A stretch of DNA of 64,000 nucleotides from Cylicocyclus nassatus (lineage: Eukaryota > Nematoda > Chromadorea > Rhabditida > Strongylidae): contig CATQJL010000223.1 in NCBI GenBank assembly GCA_958299035.1, positions 9,661,753-9,725,752 on the forward strand, given 5' to 3'. Position 1 is the first letter of the stretch. Every line of letters starts with the position of its first letter. The notes beneath the pieces were generated by a model, which worked only from the letters and a program-made list of their open reading frames with translations, was not told where the DNA came from and made no database searches. Below, in pieces: positions 21,775-31,769 of this stretch. A program made the translations under genes and the position numbers.

Positions 21775-21959
21775 GATAACAAATCGATCCAAATCCTTTG
21801 TAACACTAACTTGGAAGGAACTGCGGCGGATTTCACGCTACAAGATTCGGACACTATTGGAACAACTATCGTTGAAATACGTTGATGCAGAAGACACATC
21901 TGTTTGCGGGGCATCGACTAACACAACCATAACCAATCGTGGAGCACTTCTTCGTAATG
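21775..21959 (+). CDS. Possible later exon of the captured gene
   Basis: Open between a GGATTTTAG acceptor and a GTGTATG donor. The longest frame reads FVTLTWKELRRISRYKIRTL, then VDAEDTSVCGASTNTT. Another frame is also open for most of the length, so the true frame is uncertain. A further possible exon lies near 20741-20800. No family is recognised. Confidence 0.35.
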
Positions 21960-22209
21960 GTGTATGTTTCCTCGTTAGTATGTTGCTTTATCCTTATAAA
22001 GCAAAATGTTTTTGAAAATGAAATTGAAAATGAAGAATTTGAAAACGTTAAGCATTTGAATAAAGGTTTTTTGTAAGATTGCTTGTTCTCAGTTGGGGGG
22101 GGGGGGGTAGAGCAAGGTTCAAAGGGGACTTCGTAAGGTTTTCGAGAGTCAGGGGGACTTCGTTCTCAAAAAACCTAGAAACGGACTCGTGCCAGGCCCT
22201 GATAACAGC

Positions 22210-23720
22210 CGATCCTGTCAATGGACCAGTACCAGCGAACACAGAAGTTGAAGTCCGTACCGCCGTAATGAAGATGAAGAACGGCAAAGCAGCAGGTCCA
22301 GACGACATCCCCAGCGACTTCTGGAAGCGGTGTGGACAAGCTGGAATCTTGTGGCTTACAAGACTTCTGAACCAGATAATAGAATCCGGGAATATGCCGA
22401 CGAGTGGTACAGAAGCACGACGGTACCAATATGGAAGAACAAAGGCGACATAGCCGATTGCTCCACAGCAGACCAATTCGACTCATATGCCATACGTTGA
22501 AGATCTTTGAAAGAATACTGGAGATGCGGCTTCGAAGTATCATACAATTGCCCCCCCCCCCCCACCAATGCGGCTTCGTAAAGGGATGCAGTACAACCGA
22601 TGCCATGCACACAGAATAATGATGGAAAGAAGCAGGGAAAAGCAGTGTGAGCTTCATGCGGCATTCCTCGATCTGGAGAAAGCGTTCGATAGAGTACCAC
22701 ATCATCAATATGGTGGGCACTACGGAAGCACGAGGTACCAGAAAAATACGTCCGCTGGATCAGAATGATATACAAAGAAGCCATCAGCCACGTACGAACG
22801 GCAGCGGGACGCTCAGACGACTTCCAGATAAACGCCAGCGTGCATCAAGGTTCCGTACTTTCGCCGCTACTCTTCATCACAGTCGTGGACACGATAGTAA
22901 GAGACTTCATATGCCCGCTCCCATGGTCCGTCATGTACGCAGACGATGTGATCCTGATGGCGAGAAGCAGGAGAGAATTGGAGGCTGATGTGCAGACGTG
23001 GCCTGATGATCAGATCTGAAGATCAGTACTGCGAAGACAGAATACATGGAGCTGGAGCCTTAGACCAGGAACGATCAAGCTCGCAGACACGGCAATCAAG
23101 AGGACCACGTCGTTCAAGTACTTGGGAAGTTGCATATCAGCAGATGGTTCACTTCACGATGAGATAAACGGCCGAAAAAACGCAGCTTGGGTTGAAATGG
23201 AGGGACCTCACAGGATTCTGTGCGACAAACCAAACGGATGCCACTGAAGCTGAAGTCACAAATATATCGCACTGTAATCCGTCCAACCGCGTTGTATGGA
23301 GGCCAATGCTGGCCAAGCACACGTAACGACGAGTGGAAGCTTGGCGTGATCGAAACACGTATGCTGCGATGGACGATGGGCGTAACGATGCTCGATCACG
23401 TCACGAACGATACGATACGATCCACCATGAAAGTAGCTCCAATAGTCAAGAAGCTGCAAGAATAACGACTTCGATGGTACGGGCACGTGAGAAGACGAGA
23501 AAAAGACACATCACAAGGTTAGCAATGTCAGTGGAGGTTCCCGGGAAAAAACCACGAAGATGACCAAAGCTAAGATGGACCGATCGAGTGAAAGCAGACT
23601 AGAGAGATCTTGGATTAGATGAACGACAAGTGGTAGATTGAGAAGAATGGAAGAGACTGACAAGAGCGGTAGACCCCGTGTAGGGACAGATGTAAGAATA
23701 AAAAAATCAAAAAACTACCT
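22210..23720 (+). pseudogene. RTE retrotransposon, 3' half: reverse transcriptase
   Basis: Reverse transcriptase motifs appear in order across several frames: MKMKNGKAAGPDDIPSDFW (about 22267-22323), FVKGCSTTDAMH, FLDLEKAFDRVPH (about 22665-22700), HQGSVLSPLLF (22842), YADD (22936-22947), KYLGSCISADGS and YGGQCWPSTRNDEW. At least four frameshifts and a stop break the frame, and a 14-base C run sits at 22550. It ends in an A-rich tail (AAGAATAAAAAAATC) a few bases from the donor of locus B exon 5, so it inserted into that intron. Confidence 0.9.
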
Positions 23721-24114
23721 TTACCTTTGCAATCCAAGTCTTCTCCACCATCATCCATGGCTTTTCCGCCATCGTCAATACCCGACTCGGGTTTGGGTAC
23801 ATCTCGTTGTAGTATGGCATCGCCGGACACACAATAAAAGCTGCACAAAGACATTTCTTTGCAAAACTGCTCCATCAGTCGCCGTCCAAGAGGCCTACTA
23901 CTCGTGCAAACGCATTTGCCTTTCTTGAAAACCGAGAAAAATTTCAAAGTATAATTGATAGGGCTAATGTTACCTGAATGTCTTCAGGCAGTGAAGTTAC
24001 TATTGAGGATAAATCTTCCTTCATGTTCAATAATGGGAGGAAATTGTACATAACAAACAGATTGAGAGCACTGAGTACTGAAGGACAAAATGAATCTACA
24101 GTTCTGGTTTTTTA

Positions 24115-24477
24115 CAGTCGAGTAGATTTCCCGCTCAATACAGTGTGCTTGCACAGAAGGTAAATTGCTGTCAAATTTGCGCGTGAACAAATATTATCGA
24201 CTCCCCAACTTTGGCGAGGCGGGATCGTGATCCTTCACCAAAGATCGATGGATCAGGTATGCCTCAGCATAGGTCAACCGCAACGCAAGGCACGCTAGCG
24301 CAGCTCCGCCTCGCCAAAGTTGTGGAGCCGCTCATAGATAGCTTTGACTGCAACGCAGGCCAACTGCGCGCGCAAAATGCCTGCAGCACTGGCGTGGCTA
24401 CTTGTTCCCGCGCAAATGTTACTGCATTTCACCTTCCGTCCATGCCCACTATATTAAGCGGAAAATCTACTCGACTG
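24115..24477. mobile_element. MITE, TA target (CAGTCGAGTAG family), copy 2, with a nested insert
   Basis: Orthologous to 7857-8075. An extra 143 bp at 24194-24336 is absent from the locus A copy and has inverted ends CGACTCCCCAACTTTGGCGA and CGGCTCCACAACTTTGGCGA, with ATA on both sides. The empty site in locus A proves insertion after the A/B duplication. Confidence 0.85.
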
Positions 24478-25260
24478 TAGCTTGACCGAAATTTAAATAA
24501 TTGATGATTATTATCGGAGCATTTCTAACAGGGTGAAAAAGATGTCACAACAATTTGTCTTTTTTGGAGAATGAAAAATGGCACAGGCATTTGGAAAAAC
24601 AACAAAATGTAGGTAAAATGCTTACCCAGAAACCTTGAGGAAATGATATGCTTCACGCGGCCTGGAGTACCAACGATAATATGAGCACCGCTCGCTAGCG
24701 CTGACTTTTCCTCATTAACAGAAGTTCCTCCAATGCAAGCATGCACCTTGATAGACATAGGTTTGGTAAACTTCCTCATCGCTCCGGTAATCTGAAATGT
24801 AGCAAATATCTTCACCGCACTCCAGTCATCTTTTGCACTAATTAAGAGCTGTGTCGATACAGTCGACACCTCTTGCAATCTTATCAATTCCCCCTTAGTT
24901 TGAACGCCAATGTAGCCTTGAGTCACTAACTTGCAACACGTGATTGTGAATTAGATGCATCTCAAGTTACAGGCAGAGTCGAGTAGGAGGTGTCGCGCAC
25001 AAGCGCCGGAACTACCCCCCCCCCCCATCATCTATCTCAGTACCCACTTCCCCACAATAGCATTTTCGTTTACCTTCCATGGGCATGACATATAGTCTTC
25101 ACCATGCATAATTAGGCACATATTCGTAATTATCATGTCCCCCATGGGCCAAACTTTAGCAAATTCTGAGGGTTCCCAATAATGGACCACCCAAGTGAAG
25201 TGGTCATTTTCAAACATAATTAACCAAATTTTAATAGTAAATTAACTAACTCTTTTTGTA

Positions 25261-25718
25261 CTCACAAGGGAATGGTCAGAAATCGAAGTGGCCAATCCAT
25301 ACAAGCTGCATACCATTAGATTCAGCATAAAACGCTGAGTCTAAATCTGTCTTCCTTATCTGCAGAGCACTTTTGTGGACGAAATTATAAGCCGTTGAAG
25401 GCCATTATTTTGCTAAGAAATTGTGCGTGTAAAGCGCAATCCTGGCCGTACAAAGCGATACTTGGCTCAGTGTTGGACCAAGACATGCAACTAGGTCACT
25501 TCATATGACCCGTACCTAGAGAGCTGAAAGAGCAATAATGTGCCTAATTTCGCAATTTTTGTACACGGCTTTTTCGCAGTCAAGCTGCTCATAAATTCGC
25601 CTACAAAGGCCCTCTGCTGATATGGAAGACAGATTCGAAATGAGCATTTTATGCTGCATCGAATGGTATGCAGCTTGTATGGATTGGCCACTTCGACTTC
25701 TGACCATTCCCTTGTCAG
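25261..25718. mobile_element. Foldback element, copy 2
   Basis: Starts CTCACAAGGGAATGGTCAGA and ends with its inverse (TGACCATTCCCTTGTCAG). Arms of about 170 bp match 8592-9034 and 40949-41408. It lies in locus B between exons 2 and 3 but not at the same site as the locus A copy, so the insertions are independent. Confidence 0.8.
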
Positions 25719-25771
25719 TACAGAGCATTAGTCTCTACTACCCATACCATGAATCCTGCCTCAAATCATCA

Positions 25772-26386
25772 AACTCTGGAATTAGAAGCAGGCCAAAATC
25801 TCGTTTGTCCCATTTTTCGCTTTCAATGGCTACGCTTTCACCAGCTTTTACTCAGAGCGAAGAAGATGATCAAAGCCCAAATTCCATCTATGAGAACTAT
25901 AAGGTCGGGCTATCAAACTATATATATTATGTTCGCTAAACTTCTTTTTGAAGGTAAGTTAGCGGGGTGTGGCACAACCCCAGGAAAGCTGTGGCTGCCA
26001 CGCTTTTTAGGGGTTCTGCCACACCCATTAACTTCTTCAAAGCATTCAAATGTCTGTCCTTTTCATGTGCTACTGCTATTGCTACTGCTAAACCTTCTTC
26101 TCAACAAAGCAGGAATTTCACTCAAAATTGTTTCTCCTATGGAGAGATATATTCGTTTTTCCTTAGCTATGCAATTGAAAAACACTGCGCTATTGGATTA
26201 CGGTAGTATGCTAAGTCTGCGCTACTACGCAAATCGCGTGGGAAGGCGGAAAGAACAAGTATTTTCAATAGCTCAACCCTAGTAACTTCCATAAAAGTGA
26301 TTTGAACCTGGGTCTTCTCTAGTTTGAGATATTAGGAGCGAAAAATGGACAAACGAGACTCTGACTTGCTCTCAATTCTAGAGTTC
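25772..26386. mobile_element. Inverted-repeat element with inner hairpin
   Basis: Arms AACTCTGGAATTAGAAGCAG and AACTCTAGAATTGAGAGCAA (reversed) continue into CTCGTTTGTCC and CATTTTTCGCT. The long open frame inside (25749-26282) shows no protein motif. A compact hairpin is listed separately. Confidence 0.6.
25957..26033. repeat. 77-nt nested hairpin
   Basis: GTTAGCGGGGTGTGGCA pairs with TGCCACACCCATTAAC, and inner AACCCC pairs with GGGGTT, with GTGGC/GCCAC in the loop. Probably a very small MITE; a structured transcript is possible. Confidence 0.6.
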
Positions 26387-26893
26387 GGAGATTAAATGAA
26401 ATGGGATTTTTAAAATAAGCAAAGAAGTAGAAGTACTTTGTACTGAGTGCAGAAAGAAGTATACTCACCTTTGAAACAAAGTTAACATGTTCAAAATGAA
26501 CACCTCACTTGAGTGTCCCAATATTTGGAAACCTCAGAATTCGCTGAAACTTGGTCCACAGGGGTTCGACATGCTTACGAAAATAATGCTCTTATGCTTT
26601 TAGAATTCTTTAATAATGCTTACGGTACGTGTACGACGATAGGCCAAAAACCAGTGCTAGTATGTTGCACAATGGGCCTATCAGACATTGTTGACTGACA
26701 TCATGTCGCTAACATCACTATCACTTCGATAACGACCCCACCCCTCTCCCTGACCCCAATACGACCCCGTGTGGCGTGCCACACCCCAAGCTTGACCCTG
26801 CTTATAGGCTATACCAACCAGCATCGGTTATGCGACGTCGAGCCCGCGGCAAGCGACGGTGCGGTGTACGCGTGCGAACTCTGCTAAGCGTTA

Positions 26894-27261
26894 GGGACCC
26901 GTCATACTTCGCCGAAAAAAGCCCAAAGAAGCCCGAAAAAGCCCAGAAAAGCCCAAAAAGCCCGAAAAAGCCCAAAAAAGCCCAAAAGCGCCAGAAAGAG
27001 CCGGAACACTTCTCGCACGTTTTGGCGCTAAGGCATGTGTGTTGACTTCGCAATCGAGCCTTTTTGTCTTTTTCTGTCGTCCGCATGATAAGATAATGTC
27101 AGAATTCTACCAAAAGTTCGTTTCCACATTCCGGCTCTTTCTGGCGCTTTCGGACTTTTTTGGGCTTTTCGGGCTTTTTCGGGCTTCTTTGGGCGCTTTT
27201 GGGCTTTTTTGGGCTTTTTTGGGCGCTTTTGGGCTTTTTTCGGCGAAGTATGATGGGTCCC
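26894..27261. mobile_element. GGGCTTTT-repeat TIR element, copy 1
   Basis: Ends GGGACCCGTCATACTTCGCC and GGGACCCATCATACTTCGCC are followed on each arm by runs of AAAAAGCCC. TTAG lies left and TTAA right. The right TTAA (27262-27265) is also the left target of the next element. Second copy at 42834-43096. Confidence 0.8.
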
Positions 27262-27265
27262 TTAA

Positions 27266-27710
27266 AGGCAGTGTCCAGGCAAAAACTCGATTTTGGGATT
27301 TTGTGCTTATACGGGCCTATTCGCCATGGTGAATCCGAAAATCCACATTGGAAAGCGCGAAAACGCGAAAAAGGAGACACAGGAGGGAAACCAGCAGGTG
27401 GGCGGGGCTTTCCCAATTACGATTTCACGCTCCCAGCTCCCGGAGCGATTTTCTCGATTCCGCTAGCCGTCCTAACATCGCTACCGGTCAAGTGCGAATG
27501 AATGACTTAAAACCGGAAGCGAGAAGGTCGCTCTGGAAGCAGGAAACCTGAATTCGCAGTGGGGAGGACCACACCTGCTGATTTCCCTCCTGTGTTAGAG
27601 CCGTTTTTCGCCATTTTCGCGCTCTACAGTTGCATTTTCGGATTCAGCGTAGCGAATAGGCCCAGGTAAGCAGAAAATCTCAAAATCGAGTTTTTGCCCG
27701 GACACCGCCT
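27266..27710. mobile_element. TTAA MITE (AGGCAGTGTCC family), copy 1
   Basis: Ends AGGCAGTGTCCAGGCAAAAA and AGGCGGTGTCCGGGCAAAAA, bordered by TTAA on both sides (27262-27265, 27711-27714). Related elements: 34069-34424, 34982-35696, 38406-38849 and 50636-51028. A piggyBac-like TTAA target is inferred; no transposase is present. Confidence 0.85.
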
Positions 27711-27754
27711 TTAAAGCATATCGCATGCGAGGGTGCGCCGTCGCAAGACATATA

Positions 27755-28901
27755 CAGGGTATCCGTAAAGTATGTATACACTGTTTGATCGTTAATATCT
27801 CTTTTTCCAAGAAGTCTTTTGCCTTGCTTCAGGTACCATTTTGTAGAGCTGGCTTCAACTTAGATTTACAGTATAGGGCGAATCGTCCATCTTTCTCCTT
27901 TACTGTAGGATTACGGTAGAAAGTTGAAAGAGGGTTTTGGAGTCATGAAAGGCCATATTTTGCCTCAGAAAGGAGACAAAACAGCCTGAAAACTTTTACA
28001 CTAGGCTAATTGGAGTTGCTGATTCTAACTGTGAAGTTCCTAACTTATTATGATGCCTCATTGAAGAGTTATGCCAGGTAAGAGGAAGCGGCCATTTTTT
28101 CAATGTTCCTAAAAAGTGCGGTTGCACCGTTTAGAAAGCTTCGCAATCTTGTGAATAGTTGAGTATAGTCGTCCTCCCCCCACTAGACACCCAGTGGACG
28201 AATTCGAATTTGAACTAGAGCACGCCGATTGCGGCAGAGCGCGGCACCGTCAAATTCGTTTCAAGCTCTTGCAGTGTTCTTTTGTATTTCTCGTCGTTGC
28301 ATGGTAATTCATTTATCTCAATGGCATTTGTAATCAGAATTGACGAGTTTGTTGTTGTTTAGCGATGTTTCATACCTTATGCTTCTCTCTAGCTCTATTT
28401 TCAAATAAAGTTGAAAAACAGCACGAAACATTCCCCAAAGCAATTCAATCTCCAATCTCAACTAAGAAGACTGTTAGCACTCAAAAAATTGCATAAAACG
28501 TCGGAGAAATGCAAAGAAAAACTTTGAGTTTGAATGAAAAGCCGAATGTGCCGCGCTCTGCCGCAACCATAATGCTCCAGTTCAAATTTGAAATCGTCCA
28601 CTGGGTGTCTAGTGGGGGGAGGACGACTATATTGAACTCAGCGTCCATAAAAACCCTATTACACAAGTTTTCACATTTTTTTGAAAAATTGTGAAACGGC
28701 AGCTTTTTCCACATTGACACCATATGTTTCGAATTTCTACCGTAATCCTACAGTAATGAAGAGAGATGGGTGATTCGTTCTATACTGGAAATCTAAGTTG
28801 AAGCCACCTCTACAAAATGGTACCTGAAGCAAGGCAAAAGACTTCTTGGGAAAAGAGATATTAACGATCAAACAGTGTATACATACTTTACGGACACCCT
28901 G
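27755..28901 (+). mobile_element. Long-TIR element (CAGGGTATCCGTAAAG), copy 1
   Basis: Terminal inverted repeats of roughly 180 bp start CAGGGTATCCGTAAAGTATG and CAGGGTGTCCGTAAAGTATG. TATA flanks both sides (27751-27754, 28902-28905). A second copy at 44557-46165 is in the opposite orientation. A nested foldback (28164-28631) is missing from that copy. No transposase frame is seen; likely a Tc1/mariner-like derivative. Confidence 0.85.
28164..28631. mobile_element. Foldback nested in the long-TIR element
   Basis: Arms TATAGTCGTCCTCCCCCCAC and TATAGTCGTCCTCCCCCCAC, about 100 bp each, run through CTAGACACCCAGTGGACGA and end in GCGGCAGAGCGCGGCA. The sister element (45878-45884 region) has the unoccupied site AGTTAAGTATTGAACTC. 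TAT or TA duplication. Confidence 0.8.
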
Positions 28902-29447
28902 TATACTAGCGCAGAACCGTTGACTGATACGGCCTACACTTTGCTCTGCCTATTAGGAGCAGCATTCTACCCCTGAACGAGAGCATGTTGATGTCTCAAT
29001 AAAGCTGTAATAGCTTCTTTATAGACGCAAAAGGAGTCACCAAACTCCGACATTGGCTGCACCATAAGACTGGTTAAGCCGAACACTCTAGACTTTACCA
29101 TAAGACTGTTAAGCATCATAAAGCTTCAAATCCAAGCTCTTCATTTCAAGCTTGAAAGTACATCTTTCTTAAAAGTTGTAAATCTTCAAGTCATTACCTG
29201 TAATGCGAGTTTGCGAGTGGACACTAGAACCAGAATCTGAACATGCTTATCGCTTTCATTGACGCGTCTGAGAAGTGTCTTTGAGAATCCATCGAAAGTA
29301 CCGTCGCATGAGAACGCGTTACAATTTTCGCAATCCTTCGCGAAGAACACTGAATTCAGAAACTATTCGATAATGTATATGTTGCTTACTATCTGAAAGT
29401 TATAAACCTCGCTCTTTGAGTACTGTTGCAACACCGGCCGACGTCAT

Positions 29448-29707
29448 GAAGAACGAAATAATGTGAGCCAAAAGTTAGTATTGACAGTGCAAATATGGTA
29501 TTGTGCAGGAATGGGATGCGTTGAGACGAATTCGCTGCTCGGGTCCCTCCGCTCGCCGTGACAGTCGCTTTTCCGTAATTTGCGTCTGGAAAATGGAAAC
29601 GTCCGGGCCGTCAATTGCAGGATTCCTCGCACATATGGTAAATCCTTCTGGTGCGAGAATATAGCCCTGGAGAACGCGAAAATATCGTCAACATACTTTT
29701 TCCAAAC
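29448..29707. other. Region upstream of locus B start, no gene
   Basis: Includes TGCTCGGGTCCCTCCGCTCG, shared with locus A at 10955 and gene C upstream at 49138, so the duplicated segment includes 5' flanking and possibly promoter sequence. Nothing else is recognised. Confidence 0.4.
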
Positions 29708-29850
29708 GGGTGGAGGACTATATGTCGCCGAATGGTGGGGTCCCTCGCGGACTTCTTGCAAGAATGCACCTCCCTGCGAGCGCAAAGGTACGCATTTGTT
29801 GCAAATGACCGCTGAAGACACCACCTTCTGGCGACAATAGTCCTCTACCC
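29708..29850. mobile_element. Small MITE
   Basis: Ends GGGTGGAGGACTATATGTCG and GGGTAGAGGACTATTGTCGC are inverted. 143 bp. A related single arm occurs at about 50095-50130. Confidence 0.65.
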
Positions 29851-29995
29851 ATTCCAAACTCTTGATTTCATTTGGACGTATAGACCAAAGTGGGGTGGAG
29901 GACCGCGGTCCTCCGCAACAAATACGCACCCCACATCCATGGAAGTGCGTTTTTGCAGGGGGTCCGCGCGAGACCATCCTACAATCGGCGACGTG

Positions 29996-30453
29996 CGTCG
30001 AGTAGATTTCCAGTTTAATATGGTTGCTTGCACTGTAGGTGAAATACGGTAAAATTTGCGCGTAAACAAATAGCTATCTACGGCTAGTGACGCCGGCTAA
30101 TTGCGCGCGCAGAATGCCGGCATTGCTGGCGTGGCTCGTTGCTCACGCGCAAATTTTACCGCATCACCTATCGTCCCCTCCACAGCTCGTGCCACCCTTG
30201 GTCTGCGTCTCAGACCTGCCACGTGTGGCTAACATGTTGGCAACGTGGCAACAACATGTTTGCAACCTGCCACAATGTGTTCGTTTTGGCCACGCCAATG
30301 CTGCATGTTGCCAATGTGTTGCTGCCAACGTTGCTAATGTGTTAGTCACACGTGGCACGTCCGCGACGCCACAAGGGTAGCAGAGGAGAATTGTGGAGGA
30401 GACGATACATACACTGCAAGCACACTTTATTAAGCGGAAACTCTATTCGACTG
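29996..30453. mobile_element. MITE (CAGTCGAGTAG family), copy 3, with a nested element
   Basis: Left GTCGAGTAGATTTCCAGTTT and right AAACTCTATTCGACTG are the family ends, the left one slightly truncated. An inner element at 30169-30407 has ends TATCGTCCCCTCCACA and TATCGTCTCCTCCACA and contains repeats of CAACATGTTTGCAAC type. Non-coding. Confidence 0.65.
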
Positions 30454-30608
30454 TAGTCCTCCACCCCGCAAAGCGCGCCAAGGTTAAGACGAAGCGTCGT
30501 TGTGGATTATATGGTCATACCATGACTGTGTGCGATATGCGCGCTCTAGCTTGCAACTTAAAATCGACAAGAAGGCTGGTCATGTACACGTACCTACATA
30601 CATACATA

Positions 30609-30797
30609 CAGGGCGTTTCAACATAAGAGTCACAGCCTCCGCTTGCGCGGCTCCTCCAACGCGGCCGCCTCGCTTAGGCCGCGCGCGGCATTGGTTGAGA
30701 CCTGGCAAAATGCCCGGACGATGCGCCACGAACGCTACGCGGACCTAAGCGTGGCGGCCGAGCGGGGCGGCTGTGACACTCAGGATGTAAAGCCCTG
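30609..30797. mobile_element. MITE (CAGGGCTTTACAAC family), copy 2
   Basis: Reversed relative to 9894-10101. Ends CAGGGCGTTTCAACATAAGA and CAGGGCTTTACATCCTGAGT, TA on each side, within a CATA-rich microsatellite (30590-30840). Confidence 0.85.
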
Positions 30798-30993
30798 TAC
30801 ATACATATATACATACATTCATACATACATACATACCTTTGATTCAACTGGTTTAGCTCCGTCAGGGCAGGCCGCTCGCGCCCCCGACGCACCTACGTCT
30901 CTCGCGCGAGTGCTCTCTGATCATTACCTAGCCCTAATTAGGTCACGAAGCCCGCCTTTGCCGAAGCTCAGCCAGTTGAATCAATTGTACATA

Positions 30994-31201
30994 CCCTCCC
31001 TTGCGCCACGTTGCGAGCGCATCATTTGGCGCAACGTGGCGCTCAACACAACGTGGCGCAGGCTTTTCCACGTTCTTCTTGTTGCCACATCACGCCGAAG
31101 ATGCGCACGCAACGTGGCGCAAGCCCGAGGCGAGGCGGCGCCTCATCAAGCCACGTAATCCACGTCATGTTGAGGGAAGACATATGGGATGATATCGAGG
31201 G
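30994..31201. mobile_element. MITE (CCCTCGATATCAACCC family), copy 2, left arm deleted
   Basis: Right arm matches the element at 50190-50450 (GTTGAGGGAAGACATATGGG), but the left arm jumps from CCCTC directly to CTTGCGCCACGTTGCGAGCG. TA flanks both ends. The centre is CACGTTGCG-rich. Confidence 0.7.
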
Positions 31202-31260
31202 TACATACATACATACAGACAGACAGACAGGCAAACAGACATTCAGCTTTAAATATAAGA
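31202..31260 (-). mobile_element. Helitron 5' end fragment
   Basis: On the minus strand it starts TCTTATATTTAAAGCTGAAT, followed by TGTCTGTTTGCCTGTCTGTC, the same 5' end as the Helitrons at 44641-45690 and 58343-60462. No matching CTAG end is seen, so only a fragment is claimed. Confidence 0.6.
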
Positions 31261-31326
31261 TGAAAAAAGGATCATGAAGAACTCCTCGTAAAAGTGATAT
31301 GACTCCAGATCCAACTCAAAACATGC

Positions 31327-31554
31327 TAATATCTGCTCCATGACGAAGGCGGTCGCCTAAATGGGTTGAAAGCATACAAGGCTAACGCGCACGCGGCGCG
31401 CGGGCAATTATCAACCATGGGTTGCGCGTACGCTCCCGTGAGCGACCGCTGACCGAGCGTGCGTGCGCCCTGTGGTTGACAATTGCCCGCGCGCTGCAGC
31501 CTCGCATGCTTTCAACCTATTTGGCCGACCGCCTTCGTCTTGGAGCAGATATTA
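31327..31554. mobile_element. MITE (GACGAAGGCGGTCG family), copy 2
   Basis: Ends TAATATCTGCTCCATGACGA and TAATATCTGCTCCAAGACGA. Arms continue through AGGCGGTCG to GGTTGAAAGCAT. GC-rich centre with CGCGCGGGCAATT and its inverse. Confidence 0.8.
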
Positions 31555-31769
31555 ATTCTATCGTTTTTGACATTTTGAAGCTTGGCGATAGCGCAGTTAT
31601 TTTGGATGGTTTTTGCGCTCAACGAGCACTCAAGAAGCAGCTGACTGCAGCGCTGATCAGCCGAAGCAGAGCTGCCTTCGCTGCTCGTTGGTTTAGCCTA
31701 TACGTAAGCAGCGAGGTATGTATCAAGCTTGAGACAAACTGATTGGTCTGCCTCATAATGAGTGAGAAG

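Larger units (their letters stand above)
19692..22201 (+). mobile_element. hAT-type element carrying host-like exons
   Basis: Ends CAGGGCCCGGCAC and, reversed, CAGGGCCTGGCACGAG. ATAACAGC is duplicated on both sides (19684-19691, 22202-22209), and the RTE reading resumes exactly after it. The 8-bp duplication and CAGGG ends match hAT elements. A related element with the same ends lies at 53077-55138. Instead of a transposase, the interior holds a promoter-like and T-rich stretch and spliced exons (20419-20589 and probably 21775-21959), pointing to a captured gene fragment. Confidence 0.85.
23725..29447 (-). pseudogene. Locus B: truncated eIF4A-like DEAD-box paralogue
   Basis: Minus-strand exons: 29447-29408 (MTSAGVATVLKER), 29349-29198 (VFFAKDCENC to VSTRKLALQ), 24791-24626 (CIGGTSVN, GTPGR), 24077-23974 (YNFL for DEAD) and 23923-23725 (CVCTSSRP). 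Lengths of exons 2 and 3 (152, 166) equal those in A and C. Frames are open throughout. The RTE element begins immediately after exon 5 and no second-core exon is seen beyond it, so the gene is truncated. About 4 kb of repeats split exons 2 and 3. Very similar to locus A, a recent duplicate. Confidence 0.75.

Noticed and set aside
22175..22784. Minus-strand frames of 142-181 codons
   Set aside because: They are shadows of the reverse transcriptase on the other strand.
25749..26282. 177-codon open frame
   Set aside because: It spans inverted-repeat DNA and a hairpin, shows no protein motif, and starts at the edge of a foldback element.
26284..26330. tRNA-like T-arm (GGTTCAAATC on the minus strand)
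   Set aside because: No matching acceptor stem, D-arm or anticodon arm.
30590..30840. CATA/TACA runs as a functional repeat
   Set aside because: Simple microsatellite around a MITE and a Helitron end.
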